Source: Oxytricha trifallax (taxonomy: Eukaryota; Ciliophora; Spirotrichea; Sporadotrichida; Oxytrichidae). From it: a stretch of 64,000 nt of DNA. This document shows, piece by piece, positions 1-9,849 of this stretch. A program made the position numbers and the translations under genes. Location of the stretch: assembly GCA_000711775.1 (NCBI GenBank), contig ARYC01019284.1:1-64000 (forward strand), given 5' to 3'. Under the pieces are notes generated by a model that saw only the letters and a program-made list of their open reading frames with translations, was not told where the DNA came from and searched no databases. Within the stretch, counting starts at the first letter, position 1; the number at the start of each line of letters is the position of its first letter.

Positions 1-12
1 AAAACAGAAATC

Positions 13-183
13 GCGAATAATAAATAATGTAGAGAATCTAATTTTAATTAACCTCCAGCAATTCATTTTAGCCGAAACTTAGTCGAAGGCTTGAAATGCT
101 TCGTTAAAGGTATTCATAAAGTGACATAACTCTCGATTTGCTAAGTTGAGATTTGAGAAATGGAACAAATTGAATTATATGAA
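13..183 (+). repeat. Dispersed repeat R1, copy a
   Basis: About 170 bases that recur almost unchanged at 1202-1373, sharing the run GCCGAAACTTAGTCGAAGG and the segment ending ATGGAACAAATTGAATT. A diverged partial third copy lies near 51.6 kb. No open frame of note. It is probably a germline-limited repeat; its boundaries and nature are unknown. Confidence 0.8.
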
Positions 184-1201
184 GGCATTATTCAAAGAGT
201 GCTCTTAAAGTATCATAAAATATTAAATGGCGTGCTCTTGACTTGAATCTTTGAAGTATTTTATAAAATATACTTTTGAAACAAAAAGATCTCTTTATTT
301 ATATATTGCTCATTATTATCATAAATAATAAATTAAAGTTTTTAAAGTGCCTATCTGATAAAGTGCTTTTGCAATTTCTTGTTAGTAGAAAGAAAAGTTT
401 GCACGCCCCTCGCTGAGATCAAAACATCTGATAGTAAGACAAGAAAAAAAGCTTGCTCATCGAGGATCCTTCGTACTTATAATGCTCTCTGATCTCTATA
501 TTTGGATTTGGAAAAAGCCCGTTTAAAATTAAATTACTATTGACCTTCACTTAAGAAGGTGTTCGTACAATTGAAATATGCAAAGCTGAAATAAACCTTT
601 TCTTAATTCCTTTATCCCTCTTTGAAAGAACCTTAATTATTTGTAACTGCATTTATTTAAGTTTCTCTTCAAATTTAACTCTCTTTTAGATTAAGAATGT
701 GCTTGTTACAGCCAATTTAAATCAATCTTGAATTTCCATAAGCAAAATTACTTAACCAATTTCATAAATAGATCTACAGCTATTCTATTATTGTATCGAG
801 AGTGTAAATTTCACTCACTTGATTCTAGATGATTTAGTTTTATTTAATACTTTGAACTTTTATGCACTGATCTCAACTTTAAAATAATTAAACTTTCCAT
901 AAAGGATCTTTCAAAGATTTTTCATATATTAAGAGATGCACCTTTCCTTTTATACTTAGCAACGCATTATGAAGAATAAGTTAACTGAGAAATAAAAATG
1001 GCAACACGATCCTGTATCTTTTATTGTTTTACTTTCAATCCTAATCTATTAATTTCGCCACAATGTTAATAACTATGTAGGATTAAAAATTGTATGAAAA
1101 AAGACTTTAAAGATTTAAGAAATTTCGTTCTATACTTTCCATAACATTTTCAAATCTCATCTTGAGATAATTGAGCAGCATCTCGTCGGCAAAAAGGAAA
1201 T
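184..1201. other. AT-rich spacer, no gene seen
   Basis: AT-rich sequence between the two R1 copies. Short segments (around 567-625 and 1090-1200) resemble 52140-52200 and 51530-51630, so the region seems to be part of a larger dispersed repeat. I see no convincing coding frame or RNA gene. Confidence 0.5.
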
Positions 1202-1373
1202 GCAAAGAATAAATATTGTAGACAATCTAAACTCAATTAACATCCAGCAATGCATTTAAGCCGAAACTTAGTCGAAGGCTTGAAATGCTTCGTTAAAGGT
1301 ATTCATAAAGTGACATAATTCTCGATTTGCTAAGTTGAGATTTGAGAAATGGAACAAATTGAATTCTATGAAG
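1202..1373 (+). repeat. Dispersed repeat R1, copy b
   Basis: Direct-orientation copy of the repeat at 13-183, with a handful of substitutions. The upstream stretch at 1163-1200 (GTCGGCAAAAAGGAAATG) is shared with the third copy near 51617 but cannot be checked in copy a because the window begins there. Confidence 0.8.
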
Positions 1374-2560
1374 AAATTTATAGTGTATTTAAATTATGCA
1401 TATCCATATTTATTTTATATAATCTTTCAAATTTTTCATAAAGTTACTTTTAGATCTTTCATATGAACAAATGATTTTGATTTTATATGGCTGATATCAT
1501 TTATTGAATGTCTTACTTCATTTTACTAATAGCTTTTTATTATTAACTCTATTAAAGAGATTTTCTTATTTTTAATTTTATTTTTTCTTACTATATCTTA
1601 TTATATCTAAAATTAATTGCACTTTCAACCTCGGAAACGTTGATTTTTTAATATCTTTATTAATTAATTCATGATTGAGTATTAAATACTCTTATTAGCC
1701 TACAACCTTTTGAGCTCTATTTCGCAGATTTACATTATTACTTTGATAATTAACAAATCTATTATTTAAATGAGTTTAAATTAATCTTTATATTTACTCA
1801 CATTAAAGTTATTTTCCTGCTATTCAATATCTTAATAAAGTCAAATTTGAGGATTTTTAAAATGAAATTAATTTTTAAAACTCTATATTTATTGCAATGC
1901 TATTAATGGATATCATTGAACTAAGTTCTTCGATTAGCAATAAAGAAGCATTAATATACTTAACACTTAAGGCGTTCGTTTATCTCTTGTCTCTCTCTCT
2001 TTCTCTCCATGATATTCACAATTTTCCTGGGATATACTTTTAGGTATTGAATATTTAGTTTTTCGATGTTGAGTAATACTAGCCCTGTTAATCTCTGAAT
2101 GTGCGAGTTTGCTAAAGAAATCAGCATAAATTTATTTATCCTAGTTCACCAGGAGACATCAAGCAAGTTATTATTTTGATTTAACTAACTCATCTTATAT
2201 ATTTTCATCATTCACAGAGTCTAAAAGAAAAACATAATCTTCCTTGTTTGGTTATTTAAAATTTTGAAGATTAATATTCTCAATATTATGTTTAATTAAT
2301 AGGTTAGAGATATCTCACCAGCTATTCAATTATTTGAAAATTTAATGCTATTTATTAAAGTAATTAATATTTAAACTTCAGGAGGCATCATTCTTAAAAA
2401 TATAATCTAGTTCCTAATTTTTTTAATATTTTCGCGATATTTAAAATATTTATTCAATAAAATATAAAATCTTAAGTTAAATTATTCAAATTAAATTATT
2501 TAAGATTATTATGAATTCATTTATATGTTTACTTATTCTAATAATTATAATATAAGTTGT
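1374..2560. other. AT-rich spacer, no gene seen
   Basis: Over 1 kb of AT-rich sequence with a short CT-rich run near 1990-2010. No frame longer than expected by chance under a one-stop code, and no structured RNA recognised. Confidence 0.5.
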
Positions 2561-2562
2561 AA

Positions 2563-2975
2563 TATTGTTGGAATACATTTGATTTGGGAAAATGAATTAA
2601 AATTAAATTAATTAAATATCAAAATCATGGCAGTTATCAAATCCAAAGTAACTCAAAATTCAAATCTAAATCGATTCTACGGTAGATCCCGCAATTTTAG
2701 CTGGACTTTACTATTGGCAATATTTCTGAATCATCCGAGGAAGCGAGATATTTTGATTTTGAGCTAACTCCCAAAAATATTAAAAGGGGTTTTTTTCGCT
2801 TGGGAGAAGAGATAAAATCATTAGAGCAAAAACAACCACCGTCTTATATTTAATGCGCTATACAGAGAGTATAATATTGTCAGGGTTTGGAGACATTTTC
2901 CAAAAACATAACTGAAGGTTATTAATATTTAATTAATTTTAATTCATTTCCCACAAATGTATTCCTACAATAATA
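2563..2975. mobile_element. Inverted-repeat element, family I, copy 1
   Basis: About 50-base terminal inverted repeats (left around 2564-2615, right around 2922-2975) containing GGAATACATTTG and AATGAATTAAAATTAA. The interior holds the block TTTAGCTGGACTTTACTATT, which is also in the second family member at 44183-44602. Short, non-coding and with long inverted ends, it is a MITE-like element. No clear target duplication was identified. Confidence 0.75.
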
Positions 2976-3005
2976 AAAATAAAAAATATTAATATTTAGT
3001 AAAAC

Positions 3006-3812
3006 ATGATGAACAACAATCTGAAGAGTGATGATGTTATTGAGGTCAGATCTAAAATTGGTTCTAATAAAGAATTCGAAGTTTTTCTTATGTAGGAGTG
3101 TGGGGCATACTTGCCAAAACTAAATTGCTCAAATGTATATTTTTTTCAGTAGCATACTCACAAGATCAAACGAGGTATTATAATTTGTTAGACTTTGTTA
3201 TAGATTTTGAAAAGAAGCGATGGACTTATTGCTGACGATTTTTTATCGGATACTGAAGACAAGTCATCAATATTGATGTATTTGCTAAATTAATTGAAAT
3301 GGCTCTATTTAGACAAGAAATGGATCACTAATACTCTCCTATCTCTAGACACTGAAGGAATCATTTATATGTTATATTTTAGCCTTGGAATAAAGACGAG
3401 ATAGGCTTGATATTTCACAAAACAATATCATACACATGAAGTCCTAATTTTTAGATGACCTAAACAATTCCATTGGTTGCGGTGGTAGGTCAGGTATATT
3501 TAATTTAACTCCAAATTAAGTAAACAAAGAAAGACCTGCCTTCTAATTACAACAAAGTACAAAAAGAAAATCCAGGCAAAATGACAAGGAAGAGTAGAAA
3601 GCTTTTCTTCAAATTGGTTCAGAGTCAAAGCACAATTTTTTGAGCAGAACCAACGGGTAAGAGATGAGATGAATGACCTAAAAGGTTAGATTGATGAACT
3701 TGTCAATTGTAAGTAGCTCGTGATGCAACTTCACGATGGTGGAGTCATTCACTAAAAGGGCAACCTTTTGAATTAGTAGCCTTTTTAATGGAATAATAAC
3801 ATTATGATATGA
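3006..3812 (+). pseudogene. Gene A copy 1, unknown conserved protein, decayed
   Basis: First gene of a two-gene unit whose second copy starts at 61859. With TAA/TAG as Gln the start reads MMNNNLKSDDVIEVR and includes CGAYLPKLNCSN, which matches the other copy with mainly silent differences, so the frame is secure. Two short GT-AG introns fit (3175-3203 and 3485-3520); the second has a counterpart at the same codon in copy 2. A frameshift near 3375-3395 is peculiar to this copy. A frame change at about 3637-3641 is shared with copy 2. The C-terminus, NDLKGQIDELVN to IMI then TGA, looks coiled-coil. The length is roughly 230 residues. No family is recognised. It is followed by gene B. Confidence 0.6.
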
Positions 3813-4373
3813 AACAATTAGCTTTTAGGTTTAAGTGATTTTTATTTATCTTACGTTGAATAATTTTATAATTACGATCCTAAATTTTTACAGCAGTATT
3901 TTTCTGTTTTCTTCATGATTGAAACATTTAAAAAAATAGAGCATTTCATAGATTTTATTAGAAAAAATAACCACTCATTAGTTATAAAATACCGCAACAA
4001 AATTATCTAAAAAATTCAAGAATTTTAGATAAAATAAAGGGAATGGACTTTACAGAGTTCAACTACTCGATATTTAGAAAAAAAAGATTGATCGTAAAAA
4101 GTCTCAAGTATTTTGATATATTTGGTTTTTAAATAAATTACTAAGTTTGTGTAAGTTACGCATAGATAATATTTAATTCTTTATAAATCATGATAAAAAA
4201 AACAAATTGCTTGTCTTTGCTATACTTTACGATAAATTGTTAGAATTTTTATTATTTTGGAATTTAATATTATATAAACTAATGAATCAACAAAATTAAA
4301 ATAGTAATCTTAGAGTAGGTGCCATTGCTATAACTCTATCACAAGTTACCAATATTATTAAAAAAAGTATATA
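3813..4373. other. Spacer between genes A and B (copy 1)
   Basis: AT-rich intergenic sequence. The matching spacer in copy 2 (62700-63394) is of similar length but I see little sequence conservation. No gene seen. Confidence 0.5.
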
Positions 4374-5180
4374 ATGGCATTCAGCAAAGTTAAATATAGA
4401 ATCATGAAAAATAAGCAAGCCATTTCAAATAGTAATAACTTACAACTTATAGGGGAAACATCAAAAGCTAAAAAAATAGAAAAATTAATCTCATATATCT
4501 GAAGATTAATTTGATGAGAATTAGGGATACACAGCAGATTTTTAAAAGAAAGGAGCAACATATTAAATTAAAATAAAAAAATCAAATCAGAAGTCCCTGG
4601 AGCATGTGAAAAAGCAAGGTAAACTTGGCAAGTTGACCTACAATGATGTCAAAATTTGACTCAAAAATAAATTTGGAGCTGATATTATAAATATGCAAAA
4701 AAGTTGCCTAGTTTTTACAATAAATTCGAAAAAACCTTATAGCAAGTCGTAACACCAACAAATAATAGTAAGAAAAATTCTAATAAGTAAATACTAAACC
4801 TTCAATGTACTAGGAAGAGCTGAATATTGATGGTAAATCGAACCAAAGCTAAACTTCACTTACTCCATCAGAGAATGAAGACCAAAGCATTTTAACAGGA
4901 ATGAACTTTTTGTAACTGTAATCTGATTTGAAATACACAGAATCTAAATTTTTGAAAATACAAAGCGATACAATATTCCCTGAGCTAACTAAATTGATGA
5001 GCTTATTGAGTGAAAGTTAGGGGAGCTCCCATAGAAAGCTCGGGAAGATGTAATTAATATGCTTTTTAAATAGGAACCAGAGTTACTTCAAACTCCATAA
5101 TTTTAAAACTTAGCAGATCAAATTAAGGAATCCATTCATTCAAAATAGAAAAAAATTCAATTTAAGAATTCCTAATATAC
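4374..5180 (+). pseudogene. Gene B copy 1, unknown lysine-rich protein, decayed
   Basis: Second gene of the A-B unit. ATG at 4374 starts MAFSKVKYRIMKNKQ; later segments NQGYTADF, KNKFGADIINMQK and SDTIFPEL align with GYTAEFF, HEKFGPATIKMHK and SDTTFPEF in the copy at 63395. An in-frame TGA just before LKNKFG stands where copy 2 has TAA (Gln), a second TGA lies near the C-terminal DELIE segment, and at least one frameshift is needed. It is therefore a relic. The C-terminus is charged and Lys/Gln-rich. Function unknown; the pairing with gene A in both copies implies they travel together. Confidence 0.55.
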
Positions 5181-5580
5181 ATAAAATAATATAAATAAAT
5201 CATTATCAAAACATTATTATAATTATTTTTTTTTAATTTACTTGATTATTATTTTATTTATTTAAAATGGGCTCAAGTGGTAAATATTTTATTTTTACTG
5301 CTCCAATTTTTATTATATTTATAATTTGAAATTTTTATTTAAATTGTTTTATTTTTAAATTATTTGTATTTATTAATTTACTTTCTTGCTAGTTTGAAAT
5401 AAAATTTATTCACTGTTAAATATATTAGTGAAATAATTAACTTTATTTATATAAATTTTTTATTTTAATGAATTGTTTCTTTTATATGTAAATTATTTAA
5501 AAATAATTCATATTTTTACATTTGAATAAATTAAACTTAACTTAGATTAAAATCAAACTTCATTTTCATAATTCACATAT
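5181..5580. repeat. Dispersed repeat V, left part, copy 1
   Basis: About 400 AT-rich bases sharing with 18270-18700 a series of blocks: ATGGGCTCAAGTGGTAAATA (versus GGCGCAAGTAGTAAATA), TTATTCACTGTT, AATTATTTAAAAATAATTCAT and GAATAAATTAAACTTA. The matching right part is at 7480-7625, so this copy is split by 1.9 kb of other sequence. Confidence 0.6.
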
Positions 5581-5689
5581 GAAAAACATAAAACCCCATT
5601 GAATGAATTGAAAAAGGTGACAAAAGGTAACATTGAATCTTTAAAAATCAATAAATAGCCAAATTAATGACAGATGTTTATTATAATTA

Positions 5690-6694
5690 TAGTAAGTTCA
5701 CAATTAAACTCTAACAACTAACATTGAAAATGGACACTCTCAATCTACCTGAAACCAATCAACCCTGCTATGTCAATGAGCGATAGTGAATCAGAGCATT
5801 AAGCCTCTCAGCTCTAGATGGCGACCTCCCTTCGAAAGTGATCTGATCCAGGATGATAAGAAGTACATGACCAGTACTAATGGCTTCAAGTAGTGACAAC
5901 AATGGGCAAGTAAGACCAGCGGGAGCCCTCCAGACATGGAAGCTGGGGAAGAAGAGAGTGTAAACATAGACTTATGAACCTTCGATTATCACACAGTTGC
6001 AAGCATCAGCATCGTATGGCTGCCATAGAGCATCAGTGGCTTTGTAAGGTTCAACAGTCATGTGACTCTCTGTAGTGATGCCAACTATGCTTGAAAGGCT
6101 CTGAGGAGCTTGGAGGTAAGAATTAGCGTTGGTCATCTGATTCCTTATAGCATCGCAAGTGAGATGGGCATGATGTTGCAAACACATTTGGGCTGAATCA
6201 CTCGCATTAAGCACCAAGCTTGCAAGAGTGAGAGAGATGGAAGGTCTCGTATTGCCTGATACCGAGCATAACTCAACATTGACACTCCAGACATCTGAGC
6301 ATGTTACCTTTGGTGCAAAGATGTTACGTTGTAGATCTAAACCACGATAGTGGAAGGGATCCTCATTGGATGAGATGCTAAAGGGCTAACAGCGAGAAGG
6401 ATGGGGCTTCAGGGATCCTTAGCCCAGTTAACGTCAAGGGTATATCTCCTACAGAAGTCTAATCAACCCAATAGGAAAGCGCCTAGGCTAAACTACTGCA
6501 TGAGGGAGGAATTCAGATAATCACCAGAAGAAAGCGGCAAAGAGCTAGAGGAAAGCATCTGCATGCTAGAAGCAGGTGACTGTAGCCCGAGATTCAACAC
6601 AAAGACATGAGTAAGGAGCCTGATTGAATGGCTCTGGTATAGGTTGAGAAACAAAGATGCTCGTGTATCTCTGCCCCTGGGATAGATGTCTGAG
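5690..6694. other. GC-richer block with decayed coding frames
   Basis: Clearly richer in G+C than its surroundings and open in long stretches on both strands. On the minus strand a frame spanning about 6450 to 5972 contains FAPKVTCSDVWSVNVELC and LVLNASDSAQMC. On the plus strand 5820-5970 reads ESDLIQDDKKYM and DMEAGEEESVNIDL with an in-frame TGA between. I cannot tell which strand is coding and recognise no family. Likely a decayed gene or transposon segment. Confidence 0.35.
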
Positions 6695-7242
6695 TCAGAG
6701 ACTCCATCTCCTGCGTCTTGGCATGGTGATTTGCGTGGTAGCACTGGCCGCCCCCCATTCGAAGGTTCGCCCCTTACTTCGTCTGAAAAACCGAAAGTCC
6801 ACAAATGCCTGAATTCCCAATGTTAGTATTTTTACCATTTTCTGAGGTAGCCCATAAAGCCCCTGCTGTAGACAAGAGAGTAGATAGAGGCCGCGAAACT
6901 GATGCTGAGGCTGTGCTATTTCTTCACCCTGAGAAAGCAAAGGAGTCCCTAATAGCTTCATCTTTAAGAATCCCCCTTTGAGCAGCTACCTATCTGTCAG
7001 CATTCGGACAAAAGTGTCAACATTCTGACATCGAGAACCTTAAGTGTAGAATGAGGTACGTGTTGAAGAGTCACGATCAGAAGCGAAGACTCCAAAGTGA
7101 AAATGCCATGCAAAAAATAGGGAATAAAACTTAGCCATGAGCCGCATGAGGGCTTGCAGTCTAAGCAGGGCAGCTACTGCCGCAGTTGGAATAACATGAC
7201 ATCTCTTTTGCCAATACTCTCCCTGCTTCCACTCTCAAGCAT
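6695..7242 (-). CDS. Unrecognised open frame, possible relic
   Basis: Minus-strand frame open for about 180 codons from an ATG at 7242 to TGA near 6695, with internal Met followed by a hydrophobic stretch (FYSLFFAWHFHFGVFA) that could be a signal or membrane segment. Composition is less AT-driven than the flanks, which is the main reason to list it. No homology recognised. Under a one-stop code frames of this length can arise by chance, so coding status is uncertain. Confidence 0.25.
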
Positions 7243-7479
7243 CCTGCTATCCTCAGAGAATTCACATGTTAAATTGCCTAATATAGTAATGATACTCTTG
7301 TATAATAAACTATCTCTCCTATTTATATTTGCCTATTGGGTTTTGTTTGTATTTTTATTTTTCATTTCTCCCAATTTTTAAATTCTTTTAATTAAATATA
7401 TAATTTTAAATTCTAAATATAATAAAATAGTTTAAATAATAAAAATAAAAAAGTTTTTTTAATGAAATTCAAAATAACA

Positions 7480-7625
7480 TAATAATTATTTTTTAAATCT
7501 AACTTATTTAAAATATATTCTAGGAAATTTGATTTAAATAAGAATATAGTATATTTCATTATATTTAAGAATTTGTATATTCACGATTTTTTTACTATTT
7601 TAACTGATTAATAGAGTTACAAAGT
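7480..7625. repeat. Dispersed repeat V, right part, copy 1
   Basis: Matches 18820-18930 through TTTATATTTAAG, ATTCACGATTTT and a following TTTTGACTGA-like block. Together with 5181-5580 it forms one repeat copy interrupted by the GC-richer block. Confidence 0.55.
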
Positions 7626-7761
7626 TGGAATATTGACTCAATGATGTTAATTTTTATATAAATATCAAGACAAGTTGGTGGAAATCTAACAGACATTCTA
7701 GATATTAGTTAAAGATATCAAAAAAGTAGCGCCCTTTCTTGTCGTTGTTACCTAAGAGTCG

Positions 7762-8288
7762 ATGGCAAGAAATATTAGAAGGATCAATGATTAAATGGTG
7801 GATCTCCAAAAAGCATTGTAGGATTCAATTAATGGCTTCAAAAATATGGATGATACCTTAAAAGTCCTAACAGTGTCAGATAATGAATAAGTAAATTGAC
7901 TAGATATAATAATTTCAAAATGTGAAGTAGAAATTGAACTGTGTTAGTTAACACTTTTAATGAGAAGACTGAAGAGTGTAAAGAAAATATTCCTCAAAAC
8001 ATGAACATATAATTAATGAAAATATTAAAACAATAAATACTTGAGTAACTCACATAAAATGCGTTAAATAATGCCAAAATGAGAATTAATTACTCAAATC
8101 AATAGCTATAATCACAATCATAAATCTATACATAGATTTAACCACAAAATATTAATAGCTCAAATGATCCTAAAACGAGCATTGAAGATATTTACAGAAT
8201 TAAAACTAACATGATCCTAAGATTTAAATTGTAATAATAGGGAATAATCAGTACCTCCACGACGGCATTAGCTAGTAGCTAGTTGTGA
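7762..8288 (+). pseudogene. Coding patch, Gln-rich/coiled-coil, unknown
   Basis: With TAA/TAG as Gln, 7762-7899 reads MARNIRRINDQMVDLQKAL and on to SDNEQVN then TGA, with heptad-like spacing typical of a coiled coil. The same frame continues after the TGA. From ATG 8079 to TGA 8286-8288 another open stretch reads MRINYSNQQLQSQSQIY, a Gln/Asn-rich style common in ciliate proteins. The parts probably belong to one gene interrupted by a non-coding insertion or decay. No family recognised. Confidence 0.35.
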
Positions 8289-9050
8289 TTAATGAGCAAT
8301 CCGAGGATTAATGCTCGATTATATGGAGTACTTATCTACTTTAATTATACTTGATCATTTAATACTTATAATACTTTGTTGAAAAGATAGCGATAGTGTT
8401 TTTGGGTTATAAGCGAAAATATTAAATTTGTGAATCAGCTACTATTTAATAGTTCTTGTGGTGTTGATGCCTAGTATTGTGTTGCAGTTATATATCGAAT
8501 ACTTGTAGTTTCATATATTTATTCTTTTTATTTCTAGCTTTTCTTTTTATCAATTTAAATATTGTTGAGATGTTTGGTTCTTCATAATTTGTTTTAATAT
8601 AATTTAAAAGGCATATCTTTTCATTTTTTGATAAAATTCTCTGCTTTGCTCAAATAAAAAATTAGTACTTAATCTATCCCATGGTCAAGCAAGTGCTGGC
8701 AACGATTATTTTAATTTAATTTAAAGGAAGGAATGTTCAAATAAAAAAAATGTGAAAGAAAACAAAAATATATAATTTATATACAATTCAGAGTGAAAAA
8801 ATATATTTTTGCTCAGATATTCTGATTTTAATACTATTTAATTATTCTAGTTATTATATTCTTTCATAACTTTTTCTTCTTTAATTGCAGTTATTCTTAC
8901 CTAATCAGTAATTCTATTTATTTAATTCCACTTAGATCAGGGATAATAAAGAATCTTCAATTATTTTTAGAATTTTCTTGAATAGCATCAATAACCTATT
9001 TTTTTGGTGCATATATTCATTTTTTAAATAAATTTTCAAATCTAAAAATT
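8289..9050. other. AT-rich spacer, no gene seen
   Basis: AT-rich sequence preceding the gene at 9051, presumably including its upstream region. No promoter motif can be assigned. Confidence 0.45.
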
Positions 9051-9849
9051 ATGCAATTAAATAATAACTCCTTGCAACTCATACAATATAAAAAAGTTAA
9101 GAGTATTAAATATTGTGGCACTAACATTTCTTAAAAAGTATTCAAAGTAATTGATGAGTTCAGCCAATACTCCCTCGTGACATCAAATACCGACCTCCTA
9201 TCTGCTTTCTCTTATGCTCTTCGAGTAAACACATATTGCTTCTGCAATCAGTGGTATCGCTTGTAATAGCTTAAGTAACATTTTTGGAAGAAGGATCCCG
9301 TTAAGCTTGAGGATGCTGTCTACTTATTATAAGAGGATAACATAAATAGGCAGTATCTAAGTGATTGGTAAATCCTAAATGATTCACAACCTCATGGGTG
9401 AATGACACTTCCGTTTGCAGATTAGGTGTAAAAAGTAGAAGGAGGTTCAATTGGATGCACCATATAAAGATGCTCTTGACGTGTATACTAGATGTCAGAT
9501 AAGAGTCACGATGTCATAAATCGTTAACAAGAGTTAAATCATGATTCATGCTTCTGGATAAAAATATGTTAGCCATTAGAACGATTCATGTTGTAGATAT
9601 ACGCCATTATATAAGATCTCATTTATTTGCTCAAAATCATCATCAACATAAATATTAATATACTAATCATAGTTACTCACAGAATTTACAATTAAGACCG
9701 AGAAGTGTTTTAAAAGCATATTTATTGAAGAAAAACATTATTACCCAGTCAATTAATAACTCACAAGTTTAAATGCCTTTCTAAAAAATTCAAAAATAAA
9801 TTTATATTATAATCGTAAATTAGGCAAGTTTGCTTTTTTATGTCTTTGA
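9051..9849 (+). CDS. Unknown protein, about 250 residues, one 28-nt intron
   Basis: ATG 9051 opens a frame (MQLNNNSLQLIQYKK, then SQYSLVTSNTDLLSAF and VNTYCFCNQWYRLQQ, DPVKLEDAVYLLQED) that meets TGA at 9399. A GT-AG segment at 9398-9425 (28 nt) restores a downstream frame reading CKKQKEVQLDAPYKDALDVY and on to TGA 9847-9849. The VYLLQED segment with the preceding basic stretch faintly recalls a BAH-type domain, but that is only a suggestion. One of the cleanest host-type genes in the window: ordinary start, intron and stop. Function unknown. Confidence 0.6.
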
